Part shown: positions 53,121 through 64,000 of the stretch, piece after piece
Numbering within the stretch: position 1 is the first letter of the stretch
Layout of the letters: every line of letters starts with the position of its first letter
Source of the DNA: Neodiprion pinetum
Taxonomy: Eukaryota; Arthropoda; Insecta; Hymenoptera; Diprionidae
Assembly: GCF_021155775.2 (NCBI RefSeq)
Contig: NC_060232.1
Location: forward strand, 19,227,922-19,291,921
DNA: 64,000 bases
Direction: 5' to 3'
Position numbers and translations under genes: made by a program
The notes under the pieces: generated by a model
Told to the model about the DNA's origin: nothing
Databases searched by the model: none
The model's input: only the letters and a program-made list of their open reading frames with translations

Positions 53121-55547
53121 CAGTGCTCCCCCCCTAAGATTTCAGACTCGGGGCTCTGGTTCCAGGAAAAATATCTTAGAGAGGTATCCCCTCTACTCTT
53201 AAAAGGTGGGGCTGTTAAAAATAGAAGCATGCGCAGTGACACACGAAATACTTAAAAGAAGCGCGTAATATTTGAAATGAATTATTTATTTCTTTGACAT
53301 CTGTTGACATAGCTATCGTTTATAATAATATTGCACTTATTTTACAGTACAAAAATATCAAATTTGAGTGTTATCTTCAAATAAGAAAATTAAAATCAAC
53401 ATAAAATTCACAACTTAAGTTATTTCAAGGATATTTTATAAATTATGGTATTGAATACCACGTAAAGTTAAACTTTTAAATATAAATTCGTATTATACAT
53501 TAGCAATATTTAAAATAATTATCAATCAAATTATCAACACACTATACATTACTTATCCATTAGGTATAGTAATATCACATATATGTATTAATAACTAATT
53601 AGGAGGAAAATTTTCAGAGTTCAAGTTTTCAACTTGAGATTTTGATAACTCTCTTAATTCAAACAACGTTGTATTTTGACTAGACAAATTGCAATCATCA
53701 CAATATTTTGTCAAGGTTTCAACAGCCTGTATGACTTCTGTAGTTGAAACTTTTGGTGAATTAGAATTAATACTTTCATGAAGAATATCGCAGCTTTCTT
53801 GAGTTGTAATATTTTCAATATTTAGTGGATCAATATTTTCATTAATAATATCAATGATCTCTTCATCACTGAGAATATCAGTCGGATTAAGTGTGTTATC
53901 AGAGTGAAACCAGCTTCTTATATCATCTCCGTTTACATTCGATAAACCTCCATGATTTTTCATCACCTCACAAAATTCGTCTAATATCTCGGTACCACCT
54001 GCAGTATCACTCGATTCATCAGATGATGGAGTTCCCTCAGATTGAGAAGTAGAATCTAACGGCCACAACTAAAAATGAAATAGAAATTGTAGTCAACAAG
54101 TATCAATTATATATATATAAACATTTTTATCATTCAACATACCGTGCTCCATGATTTTCTGAGTGTATCTGGCAACACTTTATTCCATGAGTCAGCAATC
54201 CAAAAAATTACCTCCTTTATACTGACAGATTTTAAACTGTCCAATAAAGAACTGCCTTTGATGACAGAATCAATGATGTATGCCATTAAATTACTGCGAT
54301 AAAACAATTTTATATTCTGCAGACAACCTTGATCCGTTGGTTGTAACAAAGAAGTTGTGTTTGGTGGGAAAAACGAACTGATATGTCACCTTTTGATAGA
54401 CGGGGATGAGCAGCGCAGTTGTCAACGAACAAAACAGCTTTTTTAAGTCCTTTTTCAGCTAGGAATTTAGATACAGCCGGTACAAAGGCATCTTCAAACC
54501 ACTCTTTGAATAGACCGGATGTCATCCACGCAGATTTTTGGCTTTTATAATAAACAGGCAACATCTTTAAATTTTTAATTGCTCTAGGTTTGGCAGACTT
54601 ACCAATCAACACAAGAGGTAATTTCAAAGTTCCTGATGCATTACTACAAGCCATGATTGTTACTCTTTCTTTCTTTTCTTTAATACCAAAAGCTCCAGCT
54701 TCACTTGCTGCTGTTAATGTTGATGACGGTAACATTTTATAATTTAATGGACTTTCGTCACAATTAAATACTTCATCTAAAGATAAGCCCTCTTCAATAA
54801 CAAAATCTTTAAACTGAGATTTGTATTCATCAGCAGCAGCAGTATCAGCAGACAATTTTTCTCCGCAGATTTTTTTATTACGAATCTTGTGCCTCTGTTG
54901 CCATTTATAAAGCCAGCCGTTACTTGCTAAAAACTTATTTTTAGCACCCATTTTTTGATGGAAAATTTTGGCTTGAAGTTGGACATGAGTACCTTGGACT
55001 GGAACGCCAGCAGCTCGTTTTTCTTTGAACCAAAACCATGTAGCCATGTCAACATAATCATTATCAATTTTTCTCATTCTTTTAACTTCAGGCAATTCAT
55101 CACCATATTCCTTCACTAAATTATCAAACTTTTTTTTATTTTTTTCCCACTGTTTTACTGTTTGCTCAGTAACATTGAGGTTATGAGCAATAACATTTTT
55201 TGGGGTTCCATTACTCAATTCTTTTAAAGCATTTACTTTTACCGAAACGGGTACCGCTGTCGGTTGTTTACGCTTTACTGAGTTATTATTTTTATCGCTT
55301 GACATAAGATAGTTTTTTATTTACTATCGATCTAATTATTAATTATACTTAATACTACGAATATCACTTGACTACATATCTATAAGTATATCTATGTATA
55401 TGTAGACAGCTGACTTATAGTAGCGGCTTAAGCGCATGCGCAAGTAAACAACACTGAGTATAGTGGGGAAGCCGAATTGCGGGGAAATGATAGTAAAATG
55501 AGGGGAAGTAATATCTTACAGAGGGATATCTTAGGGGGGGAGCACTG
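53121..55547 (-). mobile_element. Tigger/pogo DNA transposon inserted in P3 PolB
   Basis: The ends CAGTGCTCCCCCCCTAAGAT and its complement are flanked by TA (53,119-53,120; 55,548-55,549). The target is P3 PolB, and the host gene reads across the site. It is 2,427 bp with one transposase gene on the minus strand. About 470 bp at the right side of the insertion (53,122-53,594) and 240 bp at the other end are non-coding. Confidence 0.9.
53595..55305 (-). pseudogene. Tigger transposase (CENP-B/Jerky-like), one frameshift, one intron
   Basis: It starts MSSDKNNNSVKRKQ (55,305). Residues about 20-70 are a psq-type HTH and 80-140 a CENP-B/Tc5-type HTH (GTHVQLQAKIFHQKMG...SNGWLYKWQQRH). The DDE domain shows FNCDESPLNYKML (first Asp) and VLFVDNCAAHP (second Asp), and beyond a one-base shift in a T-run near 54,370 LLQPTDQG (third Asp). 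A 74-bp intron (54,142-54,069; GTATGT...TTTTAG) precedes the acidic C-terminal exon (54,068-53,595). Only that one base prevents a complete protein, so this is a young copy. Confidence 0.85.
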
Positions 55548-58362
55548 TAAATGTTTCTCCTCGAGCTTCTCCCAACTGTCTATGTATTCTTACGGGAAGA
55601 CACCTTGCCTAGTCTGTAACCGAAATTTGTTCAAGCTACTGCAGAATTTACGTGTTATTGTTTTTTGACAATCGTCCAGATACGATGATAATTTATCGAG
55701 GCTGCTAGGCATGAAACGGTACGAATCTATGAAACGGAACGTTACATCCGTTCCCTTAACGAATTTAGCGAAGGAAATGTACTTTTCTTTATTAACAGGT
55801 AATAGTTTAACAGGACCTTCGAATGACATTGCCAGGGCTTTGATCAGATAATGCGAATCGTAGCCCGACAGATTGTGGAATATCACTGGGATAGTGTGCG
55901 AATTTTGGTAATTGAGATTACAGCTGCGGTGAGCAGCACCACGGTACTTTCCCGTGAAATGACAGTGATCCCGATGTTTCACGTCTGTGGGCGTGAACGG
56001 TTTTTCACAAATATGACAAACCGCCGATGAATCAAATTCGTTGATCTAATTGAAATTCAGTGGTTCCATCGGTACAACAGTTTTGTAGTATCCCTCTAAC
56101 AAATGTGCCAATTCCTTTAACTCATTCACAAACCATTGGATGCAAGTTTCTCCGCGATTAATTTTGAATTTTGAAAGCGAGTCTTTCTCGTCAAACGGAC
56201 AATGCAGATAGTAAGATATACTATACGGAAGATGCATCTGATAAATTGTTCTATTTTTCCCAAAACTTTCATGTGTGGGCTGCAGTAAACATTCTAGATC
56301 TGCGTAAACGCAGAACGGAACGGTTTCTTTGTGTTGAAAATTTTCAAATTTGAAAATCTTGTCCTCTTCTGCTGGTGAGATAACTTTGGTTTTGTTCGAA
56401 TTCATGCAATCAACTCGGTGCTTCAACAAACATCTTCCGAAATTAAAATGAGACAGACACCTATCGCACAATTACGTCTGATGTGAGCGTTTGGAAATTG
56501 GGGAACTTGTCAATTTCGACAAATTTCGAATCCATGCAAAATGATGTGTTACATTCTTTTTAATATTTTCCATACTATCATCGTTATCGTCGTTTTCAGA
56601 CTCTATTACTAAAAGATGGATTGTAGGCTTATCAGACTTGTTTCGACTTAAATAAATGGGTACAATTTCACTGCGCTTTTGTTTTTCCGCACTAACTATA
56701 CCGTAAACGTTAATTGAAAGTTTGTTAAGTTTCTCAAATTTTGCAATCTGGTCTAAAGACATTGGAAAATGTAAACCGTCGTATTGTAGCACTGAGCTAA
56801 AATGTGGATATGAAGTAATTTCATTGGGATTTTTGTTGTTGGTCGGAAAGAAGGCTGCGGTGACCGACCACAGAAAGCAATACGCGTCTCTGTTGCGGAT
56901 GTTGACGACAGCCTTTTTATCTTGAATATCTTTGGGTAGTGGTGTGTATGTGAACGCACGGCCTCGCAATGGCACGTACTTGTTGATATTCACAGTCAAA
57001 TTGATTATTTCAGTCAGCGACCAACCAGAGTCTCACTCTTGAAAATCTTTCACCTTGGCCAATACTTTTTCCTTTACGTTCTCTTCGAACCACCCGTGTA
57101 TGTCAGCTGGCTGGAGGATGATCTGTTTCTGGTGTTAAAATATTTCATTTCCTCAACAAGTTCAGCGTTTTTCGTTACATTGAATTTACAACACAAGACA
57201 CAGTTTGCTTTTAAACTTCCCACTTTTCGTAGCATTTTCTTCAGTCTTGCAACGACAAGGTGTTTCGCATCTTACAAAAACCTGTTCAAATCTTTATGCC
57301 GCAGATTGATATTGGCTCCCGTTCGAATTCGATTCTCGAAAGCTGTCTCCAAATCTTCCCACCGTATTCGATCGCTTCTTCGTCGGCTTCGTAATCCGTC
57401 ACCCACTTTTTGAAATTGTTGAAATTTGACTGTCAACGATTTCAGAATTCCAATTGTAGTCAAAATTCTTGTCTTCTCCCCGATCGTTGAGGCGTTGTTG
57501 CGTTACATTTTATTCAAAAGCCTGGTATTTTGGGTTCCGAATCGAATCCATTTTGCAATCTCTGCCGGTGACGATTTTTTAGATAAAATCTTGAACGCCG
57601 TTTCCATAATTTGTGTTAATTTCAAACACTTTTCGGAATCCATGTTTCTTCTCCTTTCGATCACACACTTGACAAAGATAGAGTTGCGAAGCTTGCTCTA
57701 GAATGACCGCTCTACGCTGACATGGTCCCTTTTATGGGTAAACACCGACGTGACTCACACATTGCCGAAAACTCGGGAACAACCGTATGCAATATTCTTC
57801 AGCGAAAAAAAATTTCAAGATATTACTCGAACGAACCTGCAGCGCGTAGAAGATAGGAAGGCAGTTCTTGGAACTTGGCGAAGGAGTTTCGCACGCCTCG
57901 TGTACGAGAGAGAGCTGTGAGAGTGAACTAATCGCTAGAGTTATACATGGAACTGTGATAGGCTTAGTAGATATCGTTCACCGAGAGCGATACGGGGATG
58001 TTTTACTTTGCCCCATGGTGTCAGATTCACGATTACGAGGTCTACGCACTAGTGCAATAGGACAGAGTGAGAAGGATATATCCTGCAAACGTAACCGACA
58101 AGTGTCAACCACTTTATGATTTGGTATTAGTTTAATCGTGAACCTAAAACATATGAAGGAGCTGTACGAAGAGTGGGGTGCTCCATCCGTCTGATAAATT
58201 CATTAACAGTTCAGCTTGCAAACCGTCAAGGTGGGTGATTGAAATCAGTGCACTTGTACATTTTTTTTTACCTTGAGTGTACAATAATTTTCGATTTTAC
58301 TTGAGTGAATAGAAATAATTTAACGTGTGTGCGTTTTTTTACGGATTATTTTCAAGAAAAAA

Positions 58363-58593
58363 ATGGAGTACGTAAACATTTTACAACATGTGCGGGTGCC
58401 TATAGAGTGGATATTCGAAATACCTTACGATTTTCTGGTACAATCAGTGAGGTTGGCAATGAGCGTGCACATGGCGAACGGTGACCGTAACGACGATAAG
58501 AACCCTCGAAATGACGTTATCATTTACACGGCGGGTGCGACGGCCCGCCTGGTACGTGATAAAGAGGGGGATTTTCTGATTCAAAAAATGTGA
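58363..58593 (+). CDS. Small open frame of unknown function (76 aa)
   Basis: The ATG at 58,363 gives MEYVNILQHVRVPIEWIFE, an internal hydrophobic/polar mix, and ends GDFLIQKM. No motif was recognised and no second copy is in the window. It may be a chance frame or a fast-evolving element gene; the AAAAATGG start context is A-rich, as in insect genes. Confidence 0.3.
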   Translation: MEYVNILQHVRVPIEWIFEIPYDFLVQSVRLAMSVHMANGDRNDDKNPRNDVIIYTAGATARLVRDKEGDFLIQKM

Positions 58594-58974
58594 GAAAAAT
58601 TTTTATTTAATTTCACAAGTTTTAAAACAAATTGATTTTCCTTTTTTTTCTTTTTAACAACGAAAACCTTGAAACTTTTGTGATACATACATGTCTTACG
58701 TTTCTAAAATATCATTTCACAACTTCTGGAACAAATTTGATAAATACTTTTGTGTGCGTGAGTGATACATCATATCTTAAATATCCAAAATGATTGTACG
58801 TTTCAGAGAGCTGTAGACAACAGCATGCAACGTAGTAGTAGTAGTAGTATATCTAGTTAATGTACAGCAAAAAAAATAAAATGAAAGCTTTGTGAAAATG
58901 TTTATACAATTCTCTTAAACGTTATAAAACGTAGAATACTTGGAAACTCCTTCGGTAGTTTTTTTTTTTTTTTT

Positions 58975-59187
58975 GTCAAGTTTTTGAAATTTGTTCTTGA
59001 TCACGTTCAGTAGTCGCACGCTCCATGCTGGTAAGATGGAGACGCTGCACACGTTGTCCAGGTACGGTGTACAAATTAGGCGAGAGTCGACGCATCTTTG
59101 AATTCGATTCGATCGTACTGGCCGCCCAGATACTGCAAGAGCAACCGCTCCTCCTCCATCGTCTGCACCAATTTCTGGTATTGGGTA
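58975..59187 (-). pseudogene. Degenerate relative of the TIR gene
   Basis: One minus-strand frame reads LLLQYLGGQYDRIEF, close to LRYLGGPYGQLEF at the end of the TIR-encoded protein. It lies immediately inside the right TIR. Adjacent frames are broken. It may be an older copy of the gene that was replaced when the TIR spread inward. Confidence 0.4.
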
Positions 59188-59416
59188 GCTCGAAACCCTC
59201 CATCGTTGCTTAGTGGTGTTCGAAGTAGCATTTTCTTGTATTTCAAGACTTATTTCTAGATGCAATTACAAGGTACAAAACGTACGTAGGATTGAAGGTA
59301 TACAAGATGGTTAGGCAATAAATGAAAAAATATTCATAATTTCAATCTTTTTTTTCTCTTGTTTACTGAACGTAAGACATCCACAGGACACTGGATATTT
59401 GAATGTGAAACTCAGA

Positions 59417-59879
59417 TTATACGTATACGAATTCAAGTTGACCGTACGGTCCGCCAAGATAGCGTAGATGCAACCGTATCTCCTTACTGGCTGTCGTCAC
59501 CTTCTGAAAGAAATCTTCATCTCCTTGGAGGGCCTTGGTCAGTCGGTTCGGTAGAAAAATCGTGAAAGAGTCCTTCAAGTCCAGAACGATTTTATCACCA
59601 AATTTCGTTTCAACCCGACGAACGCCACTGACTCGGTATTCGAAATGTACTTCGAGGTCCGAAAGCTTTTTCAAGGGCAGAAGTGTCTCCAGGCGAGCGA
59701 CTCCGTTCAATTTTAAAAAGTCCATGATCGTTACTGTCGAGTTGTATGTGCTCAAAATCTCTTGTGAGTTGAGTGAGGTCAGATCTGATTCTCAGCAGAT
59801 GTTTTGCTTCTCCAATATTCTTGATGAGCAGTTCTAGTCGTTTCTTCAATTCACGTTGTTGTTCCAAAGCACTTCTCAT
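59417..59879 (-). CDS. TIR-encoded small protein gene, right copy
   Basis: Mirror of 41,462-41,924. Frame 2 reads from ATG 59,722 to 59,417, open, with FLPNRLTKALQGDEDFFQ and LRYLGGPYGQLEFVYV. Frame 1 is 59,879-59,610. Differences from the left copy in frame 2 are five amino acids. It is transcribed inward, toward PolB, as the left copy is inward toward the 198-aa gene. Confidence 0.55.
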
Positions 59880-61430
59880 TTGCAAGAAGAAGATTTAGTT
59901 CTGCTTTATTTGGAGTTCTCTTCATGAGAGCTGAAGGTGCAAGACTGTCTTTCGGACCTGAATTTCAACCTTTTATAACCGTTTTCATCCCACCAGGCAC
60001 ACAGAATCCTTGAAAAACTTCTAGAAGCTACCGAAATGATGTGTCTTCGATTGTACGTTAGAACCTTCCAGAATTCGACGTCGCACCGCAATCCGTTGTC
60101 CGCAGGCCGCTCGCCGTCAAGTCGAAACTCGTCGGACGATTCCGAGTATTGTTTTCGTCGGACGATATCGAGAATCTTTCAGGGTCAAAGAAGCTCTTTC
60201 TCACGGTCCTGGACCGCTCGCCGTCAAGTCGAAACTTGACGAACGCATTGTTTGTCAACCTACATTCGTTCAGGGTCGAAGCAGCCACACACAAATTTCA
60301 GAACCCTCCAGAATTCGACGTCGCACCGCAATCAGTTGTCCGCAGGCCGCTCGCCGTCAAGTCGAAACTCGTCGGACGATTCCGAGTATTGTTTTCGTCG
60401 GACGATTCCGAGAATTGTTTGTCTAAAATTCAACGTCGCACCGAAATCCTTTGACCGCATGCCGCTCACCGTCGATTCGAATCACGTCGGACGAATTGTT
60501 TGTCAGTCTAGATTCGTTCAAGGCCGTGAAAATCTTCTCGAACCTTCTGGAAGCTCTCAAAACCTGACACACGCCAGGATTCCCGCTCGAACGTTCGAGG
60601 ATCCACGGGGTCCGCTCGAATGCCTGAGGATTCACGGAGTGCGCTCGGTAATGCAGTTATCAATCCCGCTCGATGAGCATGATTTTCTTTACCGACAAAG
60701 AGCACAACTTATCCTACAAGGGGTAACACCACGGCAATTTCAGGCATTTTTTACCGACGATCATGGTCATTCGGAGGATTTTTCACCGACAATCATGGTC
60801 ATTTGGAGGATTTTTCACCGACAATCGTGGTCATTTGGGAGATTCTCTTACCGACGAACGGTCGACAAAGCACGTTTCATCTTACAGGAGTGGGGGGTAA
60901 CTTTCAAGGGTTTGCGTCTGGGATGCATGTATAGGCGGATTGGTCGGCTTGGTCGGTAAAGAAGATGTTTCTACGCAGAACCGGTCTTGTATATCTTCTA
61001 TAAGAAAACTAAATGTAATTGATGTTAAATAAAAAAATTGTTAAAACCATTCAAAACGCCATTTTGAACCTTCCTACAGGGGTCGTTTCCTGGAATTTTT
61101 TCAATAGATCTACCAGGTTTTTATCCTATCCGATTCATGCGCGGCTTTCCGGCGCCAAACAAGTCTCGACAGGAATCAGGTTTCCACCGTCTCCCCCTCG
61201 CCCTCTCCGCGAACCCACCGCCGCCTACGACGGATGCCCACCTGAGTATGAAAATCTGCGCAAATGCTGTGAATAGAGTAGCAATGTATAGTTTCCCAAG
61301 CATGTAATCGAAATCCGTCAACGACAAGCAGGTAGTGGGCGGTGCAGGTATAAAAAGTCGGGGCACAGACCCCTTGCCCCGAATACCTACGTTTATGACG
61401 TTCAGTGGAAAACAAGTCTCGACAGGAATT

Positions 61431-61435
<5 letters not shown>

Positions 61436-61512
<77 letters not shown>
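61436..61512. repeat. (TG)n microsatellite in P3 right TIR
   Basis: About 37 TG units followed by TGCG variants. The left TIR has only a short interrupted CA tract at the matching place, so this is a post-insertion expansion. The long open frames across it are an artefact. Confidence 0.95.
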
Positions 61513-61514
<2 letters not shown>

Positions 61515-61755
61515 CGTGCGTACGTGCGTGTGAACGTGTGTGTGTCAAATCCTATGAAAATAGCCGTCTTGCGGCAAACCGCGAAGATGATCAACGGGGG
61601 GGGGTAACGCTGCGGATTTAGGGGGGGGGAGCGCCGCCATTGTGTGGTCCAGAACTCTTGGGCCGAGGGGGGAGCTAGGGGGGAGCTAGGGAGGAGCTAG
61701 GGGGGAACGCCGCCACTGTGTGGTCCAGAACTCTCGTATATACACTACTGATAGC

Positions 61756-62435
61756 AAATATATATAAGCATCGATTGTGACCGAAATGAAATTGCTCCTT
61801 ACCTGAAAGGGAATGTCGTTAAGCATGCGTGCCCGTGTTAATTATCGTCATAATATTAAGTTATGAAATTAAATTGATCGCATGTGACTCAGCATATATA
61901 GCAAAAACATAATGCGTTTTAATCATGTATCTTCAATAAAACAGTAAGTAATGGTTGGAGGATCAACGTAACCTTACAAACTTAGTATAACTTTTTTTGC
62001 GAATGATAATAAAAATGCATATATCTGTCTCTGTCTAGTCTCTCCACTTACACTCGTTGGATCTTTGCGATATCAGCGCCGTTCAGCGTCAGCCAGCTCA
62101 AACCTTATTGTCGGATCTTTGATGCCGTATCAATAGTACAAAGATCGGACGTCCTTCTCTACTCTAGTTTCAATGGTTACCGGTATGTAATGTGTATGTT
62201 ATATGGGCAATGAAACTGATGGTGTGAAGTTTACAAAGCGGCGATTTTCTCGTTGTTGTAATTTTTGTCCTTAAAGTTTTAGCGCCAGTTGGCCCATAAG
62301 ACCATTTTGCGGCTGTGCGGCGGTGTGTAAGAACTTGCACATATTTCATTAGCTAGGGTAAATAACAAAATTGAGAAAAAAATTCACACCAAGATCGTCG
62401 TCGGTGACCTTCACCGATTAGGTGAAATGGTGTGG
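61756..62435. other. Non-coding flank right of P3
   Basis: AT-rich DNA with no gene, repeat or RNA that I can recognise. A short GATCTTTG...ATCTTTGATG similarity near 62,070-62,120 is too weak to call. Confidence 0.4.
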
Positions 62436-63775
62436 AATACCTCATATACTGACATGCATAGTATATACACAGATACACATAGTCTATATGTCGCATCACC
62501 ATATTGTGTCATTGTTACATTTTGATCACCGGTTGTATGACGTTGATGGATCTTCGAGTATCTAACATATATATGTATAGTATATATTAGACTAGCTCAA
62601 AAAAAAACTATTTTTTTTGGATCTCCAGCTCCATGAAATCATAGTTTATAACATAATATTAGACCTCGTGAAAGAGAATCGCCGTGCGATTTTTTTAAGA
62701 GGTGCCGCATCGAGATTTTGTAATTCCCATTTGATTAACACGTAAGAAATCCAATTCTGACGGTTGGAGGGAGATAATAATTTTTCTATGCAACGAACGG
62801 AACTCTATATAGTAGCGCTTGACAGTTTATATGTTTTTTTCCAATCACCGTGTCGGAGAAATTTTTTAGTCGCACGATCTTTGAGTGATTCAACATTGCG
62901 TCAAACGTGATTTTTCGCCTTTTCGAAAAATGGGTACCTAGGATAAACTCCCAGCTGCCTCGACTGGATCACATTACAATGTTGAATAATATCCGTCAAA
63001 TACATTCGAAGAAAACATATAAACTGTCAAGCGCTACTATATAGAGTTCCGTTCGTTGCATAGAAAAATTATCATCTCCCTCCAACCGTCAGAATTGGAT
63101 TTCTTACGTGTTAATCAAATGGGAATTCCAAAATCTCGATGCAGCACCTCTTAAAAAAATCACACGGCGATTTCCTTTCATGAGGTCTAATATTATGTTA
63201 TAAACTATGATTTCATGAAGTTGGAGATCGAAAAAAAAAATTGTTTTTTTTTTAGCTAGTCTAATATATACTACTAGCAGCCCATCCCGGCTTCGCACGG
63301 GCATATAATAATATAGAAAAGAAAATACACAATGTTTACAGTGAGTTGTCCTGAAAAATTGTAATACATCATTTTGTTCTATCATTAATAGTTTTCGCAG
63401 CGCACGCGATTGAAGGAAGTTTTTTGTATATTTTTTTACAACTTGGGTTAGATTATCCAAGTTTTAGTAAGCATCCCTAATTTTTTTGAAAATGAAACAT
63501 AGCCTATGTCACTTGGGAATAGTATAGCTTGCCAACGGTGAAAGAATTTTTTAAATCGGTCCAGTAGTTTCGGAGCCTATTCATTTCAAACAAACAAACA
63601 AACAAACAAAAAATCAAATCTTTCCTCTTTATAATATTAGTATAGATATATGTGTTGGATACTCGAAGATCCATCAACGTCATACAACCGGTGATCAAAA
63701 TGTAACAATGACACAATATGGCGATGCGATATATATACTATGTATATCCGTATATATACTATGTATGTCAGTATA
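62436..63775. mobile_element. Large foldback (palindromic) element, split by an insertion
   Basis: The left arm 62,436-62,845 is matched inverted by 63,015-63,276 plus 63,655-63,775 (shared blocks GGATTTCTTACGTGTTAATC, ATAGAGTTCCGTTCGTTGC, GTATGACGTTGATGGATCTT). The loop is about 170 bp. No gene is carried. The right arm is interrupted by an RTE-like tail. The arms differ at scattered positions, so the palindrome is not brand new. Confidence 0.75.
63277..63654 (+). mobile_element. RTE-like 3' end / SINE-like insertion
   Basis: It begins CAGCCCATCCCGGCTTCGCA and ends with AAATCGGTCCAGTAGTTTCG, a (CAAA)n run (63,594-63,608) and CCTCTTTATAATATTAGTAT. This start-and-tail pattern is familiar from short non-LTR-derived repeats in insects (recalled). 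It has no coding capacity. It lies inside one arm of the foldback, which shows exactly where it inserted. Confidence 0.6.
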
Positions 63776-63895
63776 TACCTATACTATATATATGCCATAA
63801 TATATACTATATATACACTATGTATATATACTATATATACTATACATATACTATGTATATCCGTGACATATATAATATGCGTGCATATTATATAG
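63730..63895. repeat. TATA-rich simple sequence
   Basis: Imperfect repeats of TATATACTATGTATATCCG-like units. The foldback arm ends within it. Open frames here are meaningless. The last 100 bases of the window show no feature. Confidence 0.7.
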
Positions 63896-64000
63896 AATGT
63901 AACTCCTTCGACTTTTAGAATCGCGATATCTCAGAAATGATAATTCTTAGGAAAAAAAGTATACACACCATTTTTGTGGATAATTTTATGATCTACAATT

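Larger units (their letters stand above)
53046..57643 (-). pseudogene. P3 PolB, N-terminal and exonuclease part, split by a Tigger
   Basis: It starts at ATG 57,643 (MDSEKCLKLTQ). The pieces 57,272-57,463, 56,472-56,999, 56,046-56,471 and 55,590-55,982 follow, then, beyond the Tigger, 53,046-53,118. Visible features: the RDAYCFLWSVTAAFFP domain, the Cys/His cluster (CDRCLSHFNFGRCLLKHRVDC over several pieces), exonuclease motifs YADLECLL and FHNLSGYDSHYLIK, and SYRFMPSSLDKL. It ends at the residues where 43,405 begins on the other strand. At its right end (53,045) it is joined to ATPase sequence. Confidence 0.8.
57644..59187. other. P3 spacer between PolB start and right TIR
   Basis: This region holds the PolB upstream sequence (CCTTTTATGGGTAA near 57,726, comparable with CCTTTTTATAGGGC before P1 PolB), a short open frame at 58,363-58,593, and a degenerate relative of the TIR gene at 58,975-59,187. 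The expected right copy of the inner end repeat (as at 11,040-11,175) is absent. Confidence 0.5.
39754..61749. mobile_element. Polinton copy P3, complete ends, 22 kb with nested insertions
   Basis: Termini are AGTAGTGTATATACGAGAG and its complement. GATAGC stands on both sides (39,748-39,753 and 61,750-61,755), a 6-bp target duplication as expected for Polintons. The TIRs are 2.4 and 2.56 kb. Inside are broken copies of the family genes, rearranged by an inversion and a deletion, plus a solo-LTR-like element with a gypsy inside (47,886-53,014) and a Tigger (53,121-55,547). Removing those insertions leaves about 14.4 kb of Polinton. Confidence 0.85.
59188..61749 (-). repeat. P3 right terminal inverted repeat
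   Basis: Reverse complement of 39,754-42,160. It is about 150 bp longer, owing to a long (TG)n run (61,436-61,512) and a duplication of its outer about 75 bp (GTGTGGTCCAGAACTCT at about 61,640 and about 61,716). Confidence 0.9.

Noticed and set aside
61335..61621. Open frames of (Cys-Val)n and (Thr-His)n across the TG run
   Set aside because: They are pure products of the dinucleotide repeat and are absent from the left TIR copy.
63718..63918. Tyr/Ile-rich open frame
   Set aside because: It is a translation of TATA-rich simple sequence.

Overview
The window is non-genic eukaryotic DNA, AT-rich, packed with transposable elements and free of any recognisable host gene. The mix of elements (insect-type Polinton/Mavericks, a tnp2-like element with a DUF4806-like gene, an arthropod-type MULE with an exonuclease tail, a Tigger, a Ty3/gypsy) points to an insect. 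A hymenopteran seems most likely to me, but that is an inference from memory of similar proteins and not something the sequence proves. No rRNA, tRNA or CRISPR array was seen.

Three copies of one Polinton (Maverick; virus-like, protein-primed DNA polymerase B) family organise the window. P1 (1 to about 11,662; its left end lies outside the window) is the most complete. In order it carries a 198-aa conserved protein (-), double jelly-roll major capsid (-), penton (-), adenain-like protease (-), parvoviral-type PLA2 protein (-), packaging ATPase (+), a DUF8207-like protein (+), a fibre-like coiled-coil protein (+), a chromodomain integrase (+) and PolB (-). P2 (about 18,015-38,812) is the same gene order in reverse. 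It is chopped up by a tnp2/EnSpm-like transposon (18,182-23,712), a MULE (about 24,730-29,555) and a block of about 120-bp repeats (about 30,502-33,112), and its PolB end is missing. P3 (39,754-61,749) is a 22-kb element with both ends: AG...CT termini, a 6-bp target duplication GATAGC and 2.4-2.6 kb terminal inverted repeats (TIRs). P3 has an internal inversion joining PolB to the capsid gene, a deletion of most structural genes, a nested LTR insertion (solo LTR-like element hosting a gypsy) and a Tigger inserted in PolB.

Between and around these lie smaller elements: a foldback element (12,128-13,858), a TIR-flanked transposon with only an N-terminal gene fragment (14,871-16,808), dispersed 120-bp repeats, and a large palindromic foldback (62,436-63,775) split by an RTE-like 3' end.

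The Polinton genes make up a virus-like programme: PolB copies the genome, integrase inserts it, major capsid/penton/protease/ATPase build and fill a particle, and the PLA2 protein would breach membranes. In P1 several virion genes (penton, PLA2, ATPase, fibre-like, 198-aa) are open while PolB and integrase are broken. The least familiar item is a small gene encoded inside the P3 TIRs, hence present twice, with its own TATA box and upstream tandem repeats.
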